A stretch of 64,000 nucleotides of DNA from Pseudomonas putida NBRC 14164 (GTDB lineage Bacteria; Pseudomonadota; Gammaproteobacteria; Pseudomonadales; Pseudomonadaceae), in assembly GCF_000412675.1 (NCBI RefSeq), contig NC_021505.1:3838501-3902500 (forward strand), in the 5' to 3' direction. Shown in pieces: positions 15,931-23,771 of the stretch (position 1 is the first letter of the stretch; every line of letters begins with the position of its first letter). Below the pieces are notes generated by a model that saw nothing but the letters and a program-made list of their open reading frames with translations, was not told the origin of the DNA and searched no databases. Position numbers and translations under genes: made by a program.

Positions 15931-17097
15931 ATGACAAGCGCCAGCGCCACGCCCTCCTTGATCACCCAGCGCCTGCAGAGCATCGATGCCCTGCGCGGCC
16001 TGGTGATTCTGTTCATGCTTCTGGACCACGTCCGCGAAACGTTCTTCCTGCACCGACAGGTCAGCGACCCGATGACCATCGACGCCACAGAGCCTTCGCT
16101 GTTCTTCAGCCGTACCTTGGCCCACCTGTGCGCGCCAGTGTTCGTCCTGCTGACCGGCCTGTCGGCCTGGCTGTATGGCGAAAAACACCAGGGCCGTGGC
16201 GATGTCTCGGCGTTTCTGTTCAAGCGCGGGCTGTTCCTGGTGGTGCTGGAGTTCACTCTGGTCAACTTCGCCTGGACCTTCCAGCTGCCCCCCAGCGTCA
16301 TCTACCTGCAAGTCATCTGGGCCATCGGCGTCAGCATGATCGCCCTGTCGCTGCTCGTATGGCTGCCACGTGCGGCCCTGCTCGCCTTGGGCGCAGTCAT
16401 CGTTGCCGGTCACAACCTGCTCGACGGCCTGCACTTTGGCGTGGAGTCCGCCCTGCACGTGCCATGGGCCATCCTGCACGACCGTGGCTGGCTTGAATTT
16501 TCCGAAAACCTGCGCCTGCGCACGTCTTACCCGGTGCTGCCATGGATCGGCGTCATCGCCCTGGGCTATGGCCTGGGCCCCTGGTTCGCCCGTGGCAGCA
16601 CAGCCGGCCAACGCCAGCAGCGCCTGCTGCTGGCTGGGCTGACTGCGTTGCTGGGCTTTGTCGTGTTGCGCCTGTTCAACGGCTATGGCGAGGCGCCGTG
16701 GAGCGGTTACCCTACTCTCACCCAAACCGTGATGAGCTTCTTCAACATCACCAAATACCCGCCGTCACTGCTATTCCTGGCCCTGACCCTGGGCTGTGGC
16801 CTGCTTTTGCTGCGCGCCTTCGAACGCGCCGGCCAGGCCCGGTGGATCAGCGCGCTGGCAGTGTTTGGCGCAGCACCGATGTTCTTCTACCTGTTGCACC
16901 TGTACGTGCTGAAACTGCTGTACCTGGCCTGCGTGGCGCTGTTCGGCCTCAACCATGGCGACTATTTCGGTTTCGACGGCATCACGGCGGTGTGGCTGGG
17001 TGCAGCGGCGCTGGCGGTTTCGCTGTACCTGCCGGTGCGCGGGTTCGCCCGCCTGAAAGCGCGCCGCCGCGACATCACCTGGCTGAAGTACTTCTGA
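15931..17097 (+). CDS. DUF1624 / HGSNAT-like membrane acyltransferase
   Basis: A 388-residue integral membrane protein with roughly ten helices. The start QRLQSIDALRGLVILFMLLDHVRE is the DUF1624 (heparan-alpha-glucosaminide N-acetyltransferase catalytic domain) signature, with the RG and DH motifs in helix 1. Family members move acyl groups across the membrane to sugars; the substrate here is unknown. It lies between the two cobalamin riboswitches but has its own upstream region with a short GTTAT-AAG-ATAAC palindrome at 15882-15894. Confidence 0.82.
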   Translation: MTSASATPSLITQRLQSIDALRGLVILFMLLDHVRETFFLHRQVSDPMTIDATEPSLFFSRTLAHLCAPVFVLLTGLSAWLYGEKHQGRGDVSAFLFKRGLFLVVLEFTLVNFAWTFQLPPSVIYLQVIWAIGVSMIALSLLVWLPRAALLALGAVIVAGHNLLDGLHFGVESALHVPWAILHDRGWLEFSENLRLRTSYPVLPWIGVIALGYGLGPWFARGSTAGQRQQRLLLAGLTALLGFVVLRLFNGYGEAPWSGYPTLTQTVMSFFNITKYPPSLLFLALTLGCGLLLLRAFERAGQARWISALAVFGAAPMFFYLLHLYVLKLLYLACVALFGLNHGDYFGFDGITAVWLGAAALAVSLYLPVRGFARLKARRRDITWLKYF

Positions 17098-17124
17098 AAA
17101 GCGTTTTCACCCGGCGGCGCGATG

Positions 17125-17312
17125 GTCTACCATGCGGGCCGCCGGTTTCCACCATGGAATTAATAGGGAATCCCAGGCCCGTCAATACGGGCCAAACGGA
17201 ACTGCCCCCGCAACTGTAGGTGCCGAGCCTGCTCCATCGATGCCACTGGGCCACGCGCCCGGGAAGGCCGGAGCCGGGCCATGACGCACCAGTCAGGAGA
17301 CCTGCCGGCCTA
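17125..17312 (+). ncRNA. Cobalamin riboswitch
   Basis: A second, more canonical element than the first. It has GCCGGTTTCCACC, TTAATAGGGAATCCC, the core GGAACTGCCCCCGCAACTGT, the stem with GCCACTGGGCC...CGGGAAGGCC, and the B12 box CACCAGTCAGGAGACCTGCC. The B12 box ends about 120 bp before the first gene of the transport operon. The 336-bp gap 17098-17433 holds this RNA and the leader that follows it. Confidence 0.95.
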
Positions 17313-17433
17313 CATTTACCAACCGGCGGGGTGTCCGGGATTGGCCATCAGTGTTGCCCCTGCCATCGGCGGGGCTCGGCGATGCCTGTCCGTGCGTTCC
17401 TCACCCGAACTGTCCGATAGGAGATCGCCCAGC

Positions 17434-18444
17434 ATGCTGCCCCGTTTCGCCACCCTGCTCGCCGGCCTTGGCCTCACTGGCCTGGCCCAGGCCGCTGCCA
17501 CCCACTACCCGCTGACGGTCGAGAACTGCGGCAAACCGCAAACCTTCGCCCAGGCGCCGCAGCGCGCCGTCACCATCGGCCAGGCCGGCACCGAGATGCT
17601 CTACGCACTCGGGCTGGGCGACAAGCTGGCGGGCACCTCGCTGTGGTTCAACAACGTGCTGCCCGAGTACCAGGCGCAGAACGACAAGGTGCCGCGCCTG
17701 GCCGACAATGACCCCAGCTTCGAGGCCGTGGTCGGCAAGCGCCCACAACTGGTGACGGTGCAGTTCGAATGGATGGTCGGCGCCCAGGGTGTGGTGGGCA
17801 CCCGCGAGCAGTTCGATGAACTGAAGATCCCCACTTACCTGCTGCCGTCGGACTGCGAGGGCAAGGACAACCTGGTCGGCGCCGACGGCACCCGCCTGCA
17901 GGCGTTCCAGGTCAGCAGCATCTACAAGAGCGTCAGCCAGCTGGCCGAGATCTTTGATGTGCAGGACCGCGGTACTGCGTTGAACGCCGAGCTGAAAGGC
18001 CACCTGGACAGCGCCAAGGCACAACTGGCCGGCAAGGACCTGTCCACCACTTCGGCACTGTTCTGGTTCTCCAGCGCCGACCTCGACATCGACCCTTACG
18101 TGGCGGGCCGTCAAGGGGTCGCTGACTTCATGCTGCGCACGTTGGGCGTGCGCAATGTGGTCGAGTCCACCGAGGAGTGGCCGACCGTAGGCTGGGAAAC
18201 CCTGGCCAAGGCCAACCCCACCTGGCTGATCATCGCCCGCATGGACCGCCGCCGCTTCCCCGCCGACGACTACCAGAAAAAGCTGGAATTCCTGCGCAAC
18301 GACCCGGTAACCCGCAACATGGACGCGGTGAAGCACAACCGCATCATCGTCCTCGACGCCGACGCCATGCAGGCCGGCATCCGCCTGTTCCGTGGCCTGC
18401 AAACCTTGTCGGCAGCCTTCGCCAGCGGTAAAGCGGCCCAGTGA
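17434..18444 (+). CDS. Periplasmic substrate-binding protein of a corrinoid/metal-chelate ABC transporter
   Basis: A 336-residue class III (BtuF/FecB-type) binding protein. A signal peptide ends near LAQAAA and there is no lipobox Cys, so it should be soluble in the periplasm. Two lobes are joined by a long helix; recognisable blocks are PQRAVTIGQAGTEMLYALGL, FEAVVGKRPQLVTVQ and WETLAKANPTWLII. AGGAGA lies 10 nt before the ATG. It is the first gene behind a cobalamin riboswitch, which points to cobalamin, cobinamide or a related chelate as ligand. Confidence 0.88.
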   Translation: MLPRFATLLAGLGLTGLAQAAATHYPLTVENCGKPQTFAQAPQRAVTIGQAGTEMLYALGLGDKLAGTSLWFNNVLPEYQAQNDKVPRLADNDPSFEAVVGKRPQLVTVQFEWMVGAQGVVGTREQFDELKIPTYLLPSDCEGKDNLVGADGTRLQAFQVSSIYKSVSQLAEIFDVQDRGTALNAELKGHLDSAKAQLAGKDLSTTSALFWFSSADLDIDPYVAGRQGVADFMLRTLGVRNVVESTEEWPTVGWETLAKANPTWLIIARMDRRRFPADDYQKKLEFLRNDPVTRNMDAVKHNRIIVLDADAMQAGIRLFRGLQTLSAAFASGKAAQ

Positions 18445-19460
18445 TGATTCGCCTGTTACCCTGCATCGCAATCGCCTTGGCGGCACTATTGGCCGCCTTG
18501 CTGGCCGGCACTGCCATCGGTGAGACCAACCTGTCACCCAGCGTGGTCGGCCAGGTGCTGGCCAACCACCTGTGGCAGGCCGGCTACCCGGTTGACCCGA
18601 TCGACGCCGGCATCGTCTGGAACTACCGCCTGACCCGCACCCTGGTCGCTGCAGCCTGCGGTGCCGGCCTGGCCACCTGCGGTGTGGTTCTCCAGGCGCT
18701 GCTGCGCAACCCGCTGGCCGAGCCGTACCTGCTGGGCTTGTCCGCCGGCGCCTCGACCGGTGCAGTGCTGGTCGGCCTGCTGGGTCTGGGTAGCCTGGCG
18801 CTGAGCATGTCCGGTGGCGCCTTCATCGGTGCGCTGGCTGCGTTCGCCCTGGTGCTGCTACTGGCCCGCGCGGCCGGCCCAGGCAGCAACAACGCGCAGG
18901 TGATCCTCGCCGGCATCGCCGGCTCGCAACTGTTCACCGCCCTCACCGCTTTTCTCATCACCAAGTCGGCCACCGCCGAACAGGCACGCGGCATCCTGTT
19001 CTGGCTACTGGGCAATCTCAGCGGTGTGCGTTGGCCTTCCGTGTGGCTGGCTGTGCCGGTGGCGCTGTTCGGCCTGGTGGTGTGCCTGTTGCACCGCCGC
19101 GCGCTGGACGCCTTCACCTTCGGCGCCGATTCGGCTGCATCGCTGGGCATCCCGGTGCGGCGCACCCAGTTACTGCTGATCAGTTGCACGGCACTGGTCA
19201 CGGCGGTGATGGTGTCCATCGTCGGCGCCATCGGCTTTGTCGGGCTGGTAATCCCGCATGCCCTGCGCCTGCTGCTCGGCCCCGGGCACAGCCGCCTGTT
19301 GCCCGCCAGCGCACTGGGCGGCGCACTGTTCCTGATTGCCGCCGACGTCCTTTCGCGCACCTTGATTACGGGCCAGGTGATTCCCGTGGGCGTGGTAACC
19401 GCACTGATCGGTGCACCGGTGTTCGCACTGATTCTGGTCAGCCGCCGAGGGCACTCATGA
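18444..19460 (+). CDS. FecCD/BtuC-family ABC transporter permease
   Basis: This 338-residue membrane protein has about nine to ten helices. It carries the FecCD motifs NYRLTRTLVAAACGAGLATCG, LLRNPLAEPYLLGLSAGAS and the C-terminal IGFVGLVIPHALRLLLGPGH, which contacts the ATPase. The ATG at 18444 overlaps the preceding stop by one base. A GTG at 18441 is possible. It pairs with the binding protein before it and the ATPase after it to import a corrinoid or metal chelate. Confidence 0.92.
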   Translation: MIRLLPCIAIALAALLAALLAGTAIGETNLSPSVVGQVLANHLWQAGYPVDPIDAGIVWNYRLTRTLVAAACGAGLATCGVVLQALLRNPLAEPYLLGLSAGASTGAVLVGLLGLGSLALSMSGGAFIGALAAFALVLLLARAAGPGSNNAQVILAGIAGSQLFTALTAFLITKSATAEQARGILFWLLGNLSGVRWPSVWLAVPVALFGLVVCLLHRRALDAFTFGADSAASLGIPVRRTQLLLISCTALVTAVMVSIVGAIGFVGLVIPHALRLLLGPGHSRLLPASALGGALFLIAADVLSRTLITGQVIPVGVVTALIGAPVFALILVSRRGHS

Positions 19461-20245
19461 CGGTCATGATCGCTGCACAGCTTGCGCCACTGAGCTGCCA
19501 GGGCCTGGGGCTGCAACTGGCCGGCAATACCGTGCTGCGCGATATCGACCTGCACGTTGTGGCAGGTGAAACCCTGGGCATTGTCGGCCCCAACGGCTCC
19601 GGCAAATCCTCACTGCTCAAGCTGCTGGCCGGGCTGCGCAAGCCGGCCAGCGGCAGCGTGCAACTGCTGGGCGAACCGCTGGCACAGCTGCCCCGCCGCC
19701 GTGTTGCACAGGCCCTGGCGCTGGTTGAGCAACAGGCTGACACCCTCGATGCAATCAGTGTGTTCGATGCCGTTGCCCTGGGCCGTACGCCTTGGTTGTC
19801 GGCACTGGCACCGTTCTCTGGGGAGGACCGTGCCATCGTCGAGCAGGCCCTGGCTGACCTCGACGCCCTGCACCTGCGCACACGCCTGTGGGGTTCGCTG
19901 TCGGGTGGCGAGCGCCAGCGCGTGCACATCGCCCGCGCCTTGGCGCAACGGCCACAGGTACTGTTGCTGGACGAGCCTACCAACCACCTGGACATTCAGC
20001 ACCAGCTAAGCCTGCTGCAGCAGGTTCAAGCCTTGCCGGTCACCACGCTGGTGGCCTTGCACGACCTCAACCAGGCACTCACCTGCGACCGCGTCGCGGT
20101 GCTCGACAAGGGCCACCTGGTGGCCCTTGGCAAACCGTTCGACGTCCTCACGCCCGAGCGCCTGCTGTGCACCTTCGGCGTACATGCCCGCTACCTCACC
20201 GACCCCTTCGATGGCGCGCGCATCCTGCGTTTTCGCGCCCCTTGA
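19457..20245 (+). CDS. ABC transporter ATP-binding protein (BtuD/FepC type)
   Basis: A 262-residue ATPase with Walker A GPNGSGKSS, Q-loop near LVEQQAD, signature LSGGERQRV, Walker B VLLLDEPTNHLD and the switch His in VALHDLNQAL. It drives the transporter with the permease before it. The start ATG at 19457 overlaps the permease stop (ATGA), indicating translational coupling. The open frame upstream of this ATG is only the shadow of the permease gene. Confidence 0.93.
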   Translation: MTVMIAAQLAPLSCQGLGLQLAGNTVLRDIDLHVVAGETLGIVGPNGSGKSSLLKLLAGLRKPASGSVQLLGEPLAQLPRRRVAQALALVEQQADTLDAISVFDAVALGRTPWLSALAPFSGEDRAIVEQALADLDALHLRTRLWGSLSGGERQRVHIARALAQRPQVLLLDEPTNHLDIQHQLSLLQQVQALPVTTLVALHDLNQALTCDRVAVLDKGHLVALGKPFDVLTPERLLCTFGVHARYLTDPFDGARILRFRAP

Positions 20246-20262
20246 ACCAGGAAGTTCTACTG

Positions 20263-20697
20263 ATGCTGTTGCGCCCTGTTGCCCTGCTGCTTGTCAGCGC
20301 CCTGTTTGCCCCCGCCGCACTGGCCGAGGTGCATGAAGTGAAAATGCTCAACCGCGGCAGCGAAGGCGCCATGGTGTACGAGCCGGATCACCTGCGCATT
20401 GCCCCCGGCGATACCGTGCGCTTTCTGCCCACCCAGAGCGGGCACAATGCGGCCAGCGTGCCCGGCCTGCTGCCCACAGGCGCCGAACCCTTCAAGAGCA
20501 AACTGAACCAGCCTTTCGAGCAAACCTTCAGCGTGCCGGGCGTATATGGCATCCAGTGCATTCCGCACCTGGCGATGGGCATGGTGATGTTGATCCAGGT
20601 GGGTGATGCGCCGGCTGCCGAATTGCCAGCCAGCTTGCCTGCACGGGCGCAAGCCCGCTTCGCGGCCCAGTTGCAGAAGCTTGAGGCCGCGCGATGA
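20263..20697 (+). CDS. Pseudoazurin-type periplasmic blue copper protein
   Basis: A 144-residue cupredoxin with a signal peptide (LLRPVALLLVSALFAPAALA). The mature region begins EVHEVKMLNRGSEG, as in pseudoazurins. The type-1 copper ligands are present: His in SGHNAAS, then Cys, His and Met in CIPHLAMGM. It should carry single electrons in the periplasm. AGGAAG precedes the ATG, 17 bp after the ABC ATPase stop, and the gene overlaps the porin gene. It is therefore inside the cobalamin-riboswitch operon, which is unexpected for a copper electron carrier. Confidence 0.9.
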   Translation: MLLRPVALLLVSALFAPAALAEVHEVKMLNRGSEGAMVYEPDHLRIAPGDTVRFLPTQSGHNAASVPGLLPTGAEPFKSKLNQPFEQTFSVPGVYGIQCIPHLAMGMVMLIQVGDAPAAELPASLPARAQARFAAQLQKLEAAR

Positions 20698-22031
20698 ACC
20701 GGCTGTTGTTAGCGTTGCCGTTGCTGGGGTTGTCGCCCTTGGCCCTGGCCGACTCCGCGCAGTCGCAAAGCAGCGGTTTTGTCGAAGACAGCAGCTGGAA
20801 CATCCTCAACCGCAGCGTATTCGACCAACGCGACTACAAGCAAGGTGGGCGCAACAGTGCCGCGCGCAATGCCTACAAACCGCGCAGCGAACGTAATGGC
20901 AAGGCCGAGGAATGGGCCTACGGTTTGATGGGGACCTTTCAGTCCGGCTTCACCCAGGGCCTGATCGGTGTTGGCGTCGATGCCCATGCCTACCTGGGCG
21001 TGCAACTCGACAGTGGCGGCGGGCGCGCGGGCAAAGCGCGCCTGCTGGGGGTGGATAACGATGGGCACCCGAAAAACGAATACAGCCGTGCAGGGGCAGC
21101 GCTGAAGTTGCGGGCGTCCAATACCGTGCTCTCCTATGGCGAGCAACGGGTCAAGACCCCGGTATTCAGCTCTTCCGACAGCCGCCTGCTGCCCGAAACC
21201 GCTACAGGGTTCTTCCTCACCAGCAACGAGTTCGACACGCTCAAGCTGCTGGCCGGGCACTTCAACGAAAGCACCGACCGCAATGCCTCCAGCCACGACA
21301 AGGGCTTCGTGGTGAACTACTCCAACGGCAAGCAAGGCAACAGTTTCGACCTGGCCGGTGTGGTGTGGAACCCCGGCGCAGCGTTCAGTGGCAGCCTGTA
21401 TACCTCGCGCTACGAAGACAGCTGGAACCAGCACTACCTGGGCAGTACCTTCAGCCATGCGCTGGATGACCGACGCAGCATCAGCCTGGACCTCAACCTG
21501 TACCGCACCACAGACACTGGCAAGGCGCTGTCCGGGCGCATCGACAACACCACCTGGAGCCTGGTCTCGCGCTACAGCCAGGGGCCGCACGGTTTCAGCC
21601 TTGGCTGGCAGCAGGTCGACGGCAACACCCCGTTCGACTACGTGACGCGAGGGGCAATCTTCATTGCCAACGCCGTGCAGATGTCGGACTTCAACGCCCC
21701 GAACGAGAAGTCCTGGCAGGCACGTTATGACCTGAACATGGGTGCCTATGGGGTGCCGGGGTTGAACCTCACGGCGCTGTACGTGAGGGGGTTCGATATC
21801 GACGGCACACATGTCGACCCCAATGGCGGGTATGCGTACCTGGGGTATGGCAAGGGTGGCAAGCATTGGGAGCGCGACCTGGAGGCGCGGTATGTGGTGC
21901 AGAGCGGCAAGGCCAAGGGGACGACGTTCTCGGTGAGGCATAACGTGCACCGGGGGAACACGGCGCAGGCTGAGCTGGACGGGGACCAGATACGGTTGGC
22001 GGTGGAGTGGCCGTTGTCCGGGGGGTTCTGA
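20694..22031 (+). CDS. OprD-family outer-membrane porin
   Basis: A 445-residue porin. It has a signal peptide (LLLALPLLGLSPLALADS), then SGFVEDSSWNILNRSVFDQR, the standard OprD-family opening, and an 18-strand barrel with the family's PVFSSSDSRLLPETATGF loop. Such channels admit specific small solutes. The ATG overlaps the pseudoazurin stop by four bases. Its place at the end of a riboswitch-controlled uptake operon suggests that it admits a small precursor or metal complex rather than an intact corrinoid; this is inference. Confidence 0.92.
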   Translation: MNRLLLALPLLGLSPLALADSAQSQSSGFVEDSSWNILNRSVFDQRDYKQGGRNSAARNAYKPRSERNGKAEEWAYGLMGTFQSGFTQGLIGVGVDAHAYLGVQLDSGGGRAGKARLLGVDNDGHPKNEYSRAGAALKLRASNTVLSYGEQRVKTPVFSSSDSRLLPETATGFFLTSNEFDTLKLLAGHFNESTDRNASSHDKGFVVNYSNGKQGNSFDLAGVVWNPGAAFSGSLYTSRYEDSWNQHYLGSTFSHALDDRRSISLDLNLYRTTDTGKALSGRIDNTTWSLVSRYSQGPHGFSLGWQQVDGNTPFDYVTRGAIFIANAVQMSDFNAPNEKSWQARYDLNMGAYGVPGLNLTALYVRGFDIDGTHVDPNGGYAYLGYGKGGKHWERDLEARYVVQSGKAKGTTFSVRHNVHRGNTAQAELDGDQIRLAVEWPLSGGF

Positions 22032-22047
22032 TAGTCCGAGTTGCCTG

Positions 22048-22152
22048 ATGGAGCCGGGGGCTGCTTTGCAGCCCATCGCGACGCAAGGCCGCTGCTACAG
22101 GCATCGCGAAAAGCCCGGGCTGCGCGACGCCTGTAGGAGCCGCCCAGGCTCC
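22048..22152. repeat. Imperfect long inverted repeat and hairpins after the porin gene
   Basis: TGGAGCC at 22048 pairs with GGCTCCA at 22146-22152. Inside are GGGGCTGCTTTGCAGCCC, a stable hairpin, and degenerate copies of the ACAAGGCCGCTCCTACAGG repeat seen at 31441-31530. It separates the riboswitch operon from a convergent small gene and is a likely terminator. Confidence 0.65.
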
Positions 22153-22153
22153 A

Positions 22154-22477
22154 TCATGCGAGCGAGCTACCTGCAGGCAACAACCCCCACTCCATCCGCT
22201 CCTGTTCATTCATCGCGACCAGCACCTCGGCAAACGCCCGTTCCAGCTCTGAACTGACGTTGCCAAACACCTGGTAATTGGTCAGCAGATACCGCTTCAC
22301 CACCCTCGGCCAACGGCGTTCCTTGTGCGCCGCATTGATGATGCCCTTGGCGTCATGGTAGGTCGCCCCCCGCCACAGTTCTATCAGCCTTTTTTCAAAA
22401 TCCGCAAAGGTCCACCGGTCAATACGCTCTTCAAATTCGTCCAGCAGCTTGAGTTTGTACAGGGCCATGTATGGCAT
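22154..22477 (-). CDS. Conserved small protein of unknown function
   Basis: This 107-residue, charged, mainly helical protein has no signal peptide or membrane segment (start MPYMALYKLKLLDEFEERID). I do not recognise the family. The conserved look of FEKRLIELWRGATYHDAKGI and a strong AGGGAGA six bases before the ATG at 22477 support it as real. It is followed by the hairpin region at 22048-22152. Confidence 0.65.
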   Translation of the reverse strand: MPYMALYKLKLLDEFEERIDRWTFADFEKRLIELWRGATYHDAKGIINAAHKERRWPRVVKRYLLTNYQVFGNVSSELERAFAEVLVAMNEQERMEWGLLPAGSSLA

Positions 22478-22599
22478 CGTGAGTCTCCCTCGGGTGCAGT
22501 GAGCAAGCCGTGCACTGGGGAAGGTAAGCAAGCCGGGCCGGTTTTGAAATGAACGCGTCGATCACGCAAAAAGCTCCGCTGTAGGCGCTTTCCCACAGG

Positions 22600-23097
22600 T
22601 CAGGGCAGTCGCAAGTGCATGTGCGTGGTCTGCCAGACCGGGTCTTGCTCCACATCCACCACCGCGAACCCTTGCCGCTCCCAGAACGCAATGGCACCCG
22701 GCAGAAACGGATGCGTATGCAGGTACAGGCAGCCGATGCCTGCCTGCTCCGCCCGCTCGCGCAACGCGCCGAACAACGCGGCAGCCAGCCCATGCCGGCG
22801 GTAGGCCGGCAGCACGAACAGGCGTACCACTTCGACTACCCGCTCAGCGTGGTAATCAAGCTGGGCAAAGCGGTGGTCATAGGGCACGTAGCCGATCACC
22901 GCGACCAGCCGCCCGTCATCACGGGCCTCAAGAAAGCATCCCGCGCCGTCCAGGTAGGTGTCGGCAAAATGCGCAAGGTCGTGCGGCAATGGCGCCTTCG
23001 CAAGCATCGGGAAGAGCTCGCGGCGAGCGTTATCGACAAACGCAACGACTTCGGCAATGGCGACGCGCGCCACAGGTTGCAGGGTCCAGTTCGGCAT
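22600..23097 (-). CDS. GNAT-family N-acetyltransferase
   Basis: A 165-residue GNAT protein. Motif A reads VVRLFVLPAYRRHGLAAALF, with the acetyl-CoA binding RRHGLA. The late FWERQGFAVVDVEQDP matches the conserved motif B/C, with HTHPFLPGA before it. The ATG at 23097 gives the usual family length; residues upstream of it do not fit. The substrate is unknown. It is on the same strand as the small gene ending at 22154 but separated from it by 122 bp. Confidence 0.86.
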   Translation of the reverse strand: MPNWTLQPVARVAIAEVVAFVDNARRELFPMLAKAPLPHDLAHFADTYLDGAGCFLEARDDGRLVAVIGYVPYDHRFAQLDYHAERVVEVVRLFVLPAYRRHGLAAALFGALRERAEQAGIGCLYLHTHPFLPGAIAFWERQGFAVVDVEQDPVWQTTHMHLRLP

Positions 23098-23227
23098 GGG
23101 GCTGCTGGCAGTGGTTGGAGGGCACGGTTCTACCGCAGCGCGCCGTTCAAGGCAAATCACAAAGCTCGTCGTGGCCAGGCGGACATCGGTATAATCGGCA
23201 GTCTTCACTGCCCGACCAGGCCACGCC

Positions 23228-23707
23228 ATGCCTCGCTTCCAGAAGTTGCTGTTGCCCCTGCTGCTGACTGCCGCCCTCACCGCCTGCGACCAGAAGCCCT
23301 CCCGCGAAGATCAGATCCTCGCCCAGCTGCCGCTGCAGGATGCCTACACCCATAACATCGAGCGCATGGCCACGCTGCTGGGCCGCACTCACCCGCAGCT
23401 GTCGCAGGCCACCATCCAGGATGTACTGCGCAAGTACCTGACCGTCGAGGACCAGCGCCAAGACCTGTTCCGGCTGTACAGCGAAAAGAACTTCAGCGAC
23501 GCCGAATTTGCCACCATCGTTGCCGCCACCCAGGACCCCGCCAAGGCCAGGGCGCTGGAAGACACCGAAGCCGGCAAGCGCCTGAGCGAAAAACTCACCG
23601 CGCTGATGCGCGAAACCGCCCGCGACGTCAAGGTGCAAGCGCTGGTGGAGCGGCGCATGCAGCAGGTGGAAGACGAGCTGAACGCACTGGACAGGCCTGG
23701 TTCCTGA
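23228..23707 (+). CDS. Putative lipoprotein
   Basis: A 159-residue protein with a lipoprotein signal (LLLPLLLTAALTACDQ); Cys20 would be lipidated, and Asp at +2 in the mature form is an inner-membrane retention signal by the E. coli rule. The mature part is helical and highly charged (ERMATLLGRTHPQLSQATIQ and later RRMQQVEDELNAL). It has some of the feel of DUF2059-type proteins, but I cannot assign a family. Divergent from the GNAT gene. Confidence 0.75.
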   Translation: MPRFQKLLLPLLLTAALTACDQKPSREDQILAQLPLQDAYTHNIERMATLLGRTHPQLSQATIQDVLRKYLTVEDQRQDLFRLYSEKNFSDAEFATIVAATQDPAKARALEDTEAGKRLSEKLTALMRETARDVKVQALVERRMQQVEDELNALDRPGS

Positions 23708-23771
23708 ACGCGGCGCCCCATCCCCCCTAGCGCGAAAGGTCGTCGCTACTTTCAATCACCCGAGGTCAGGA

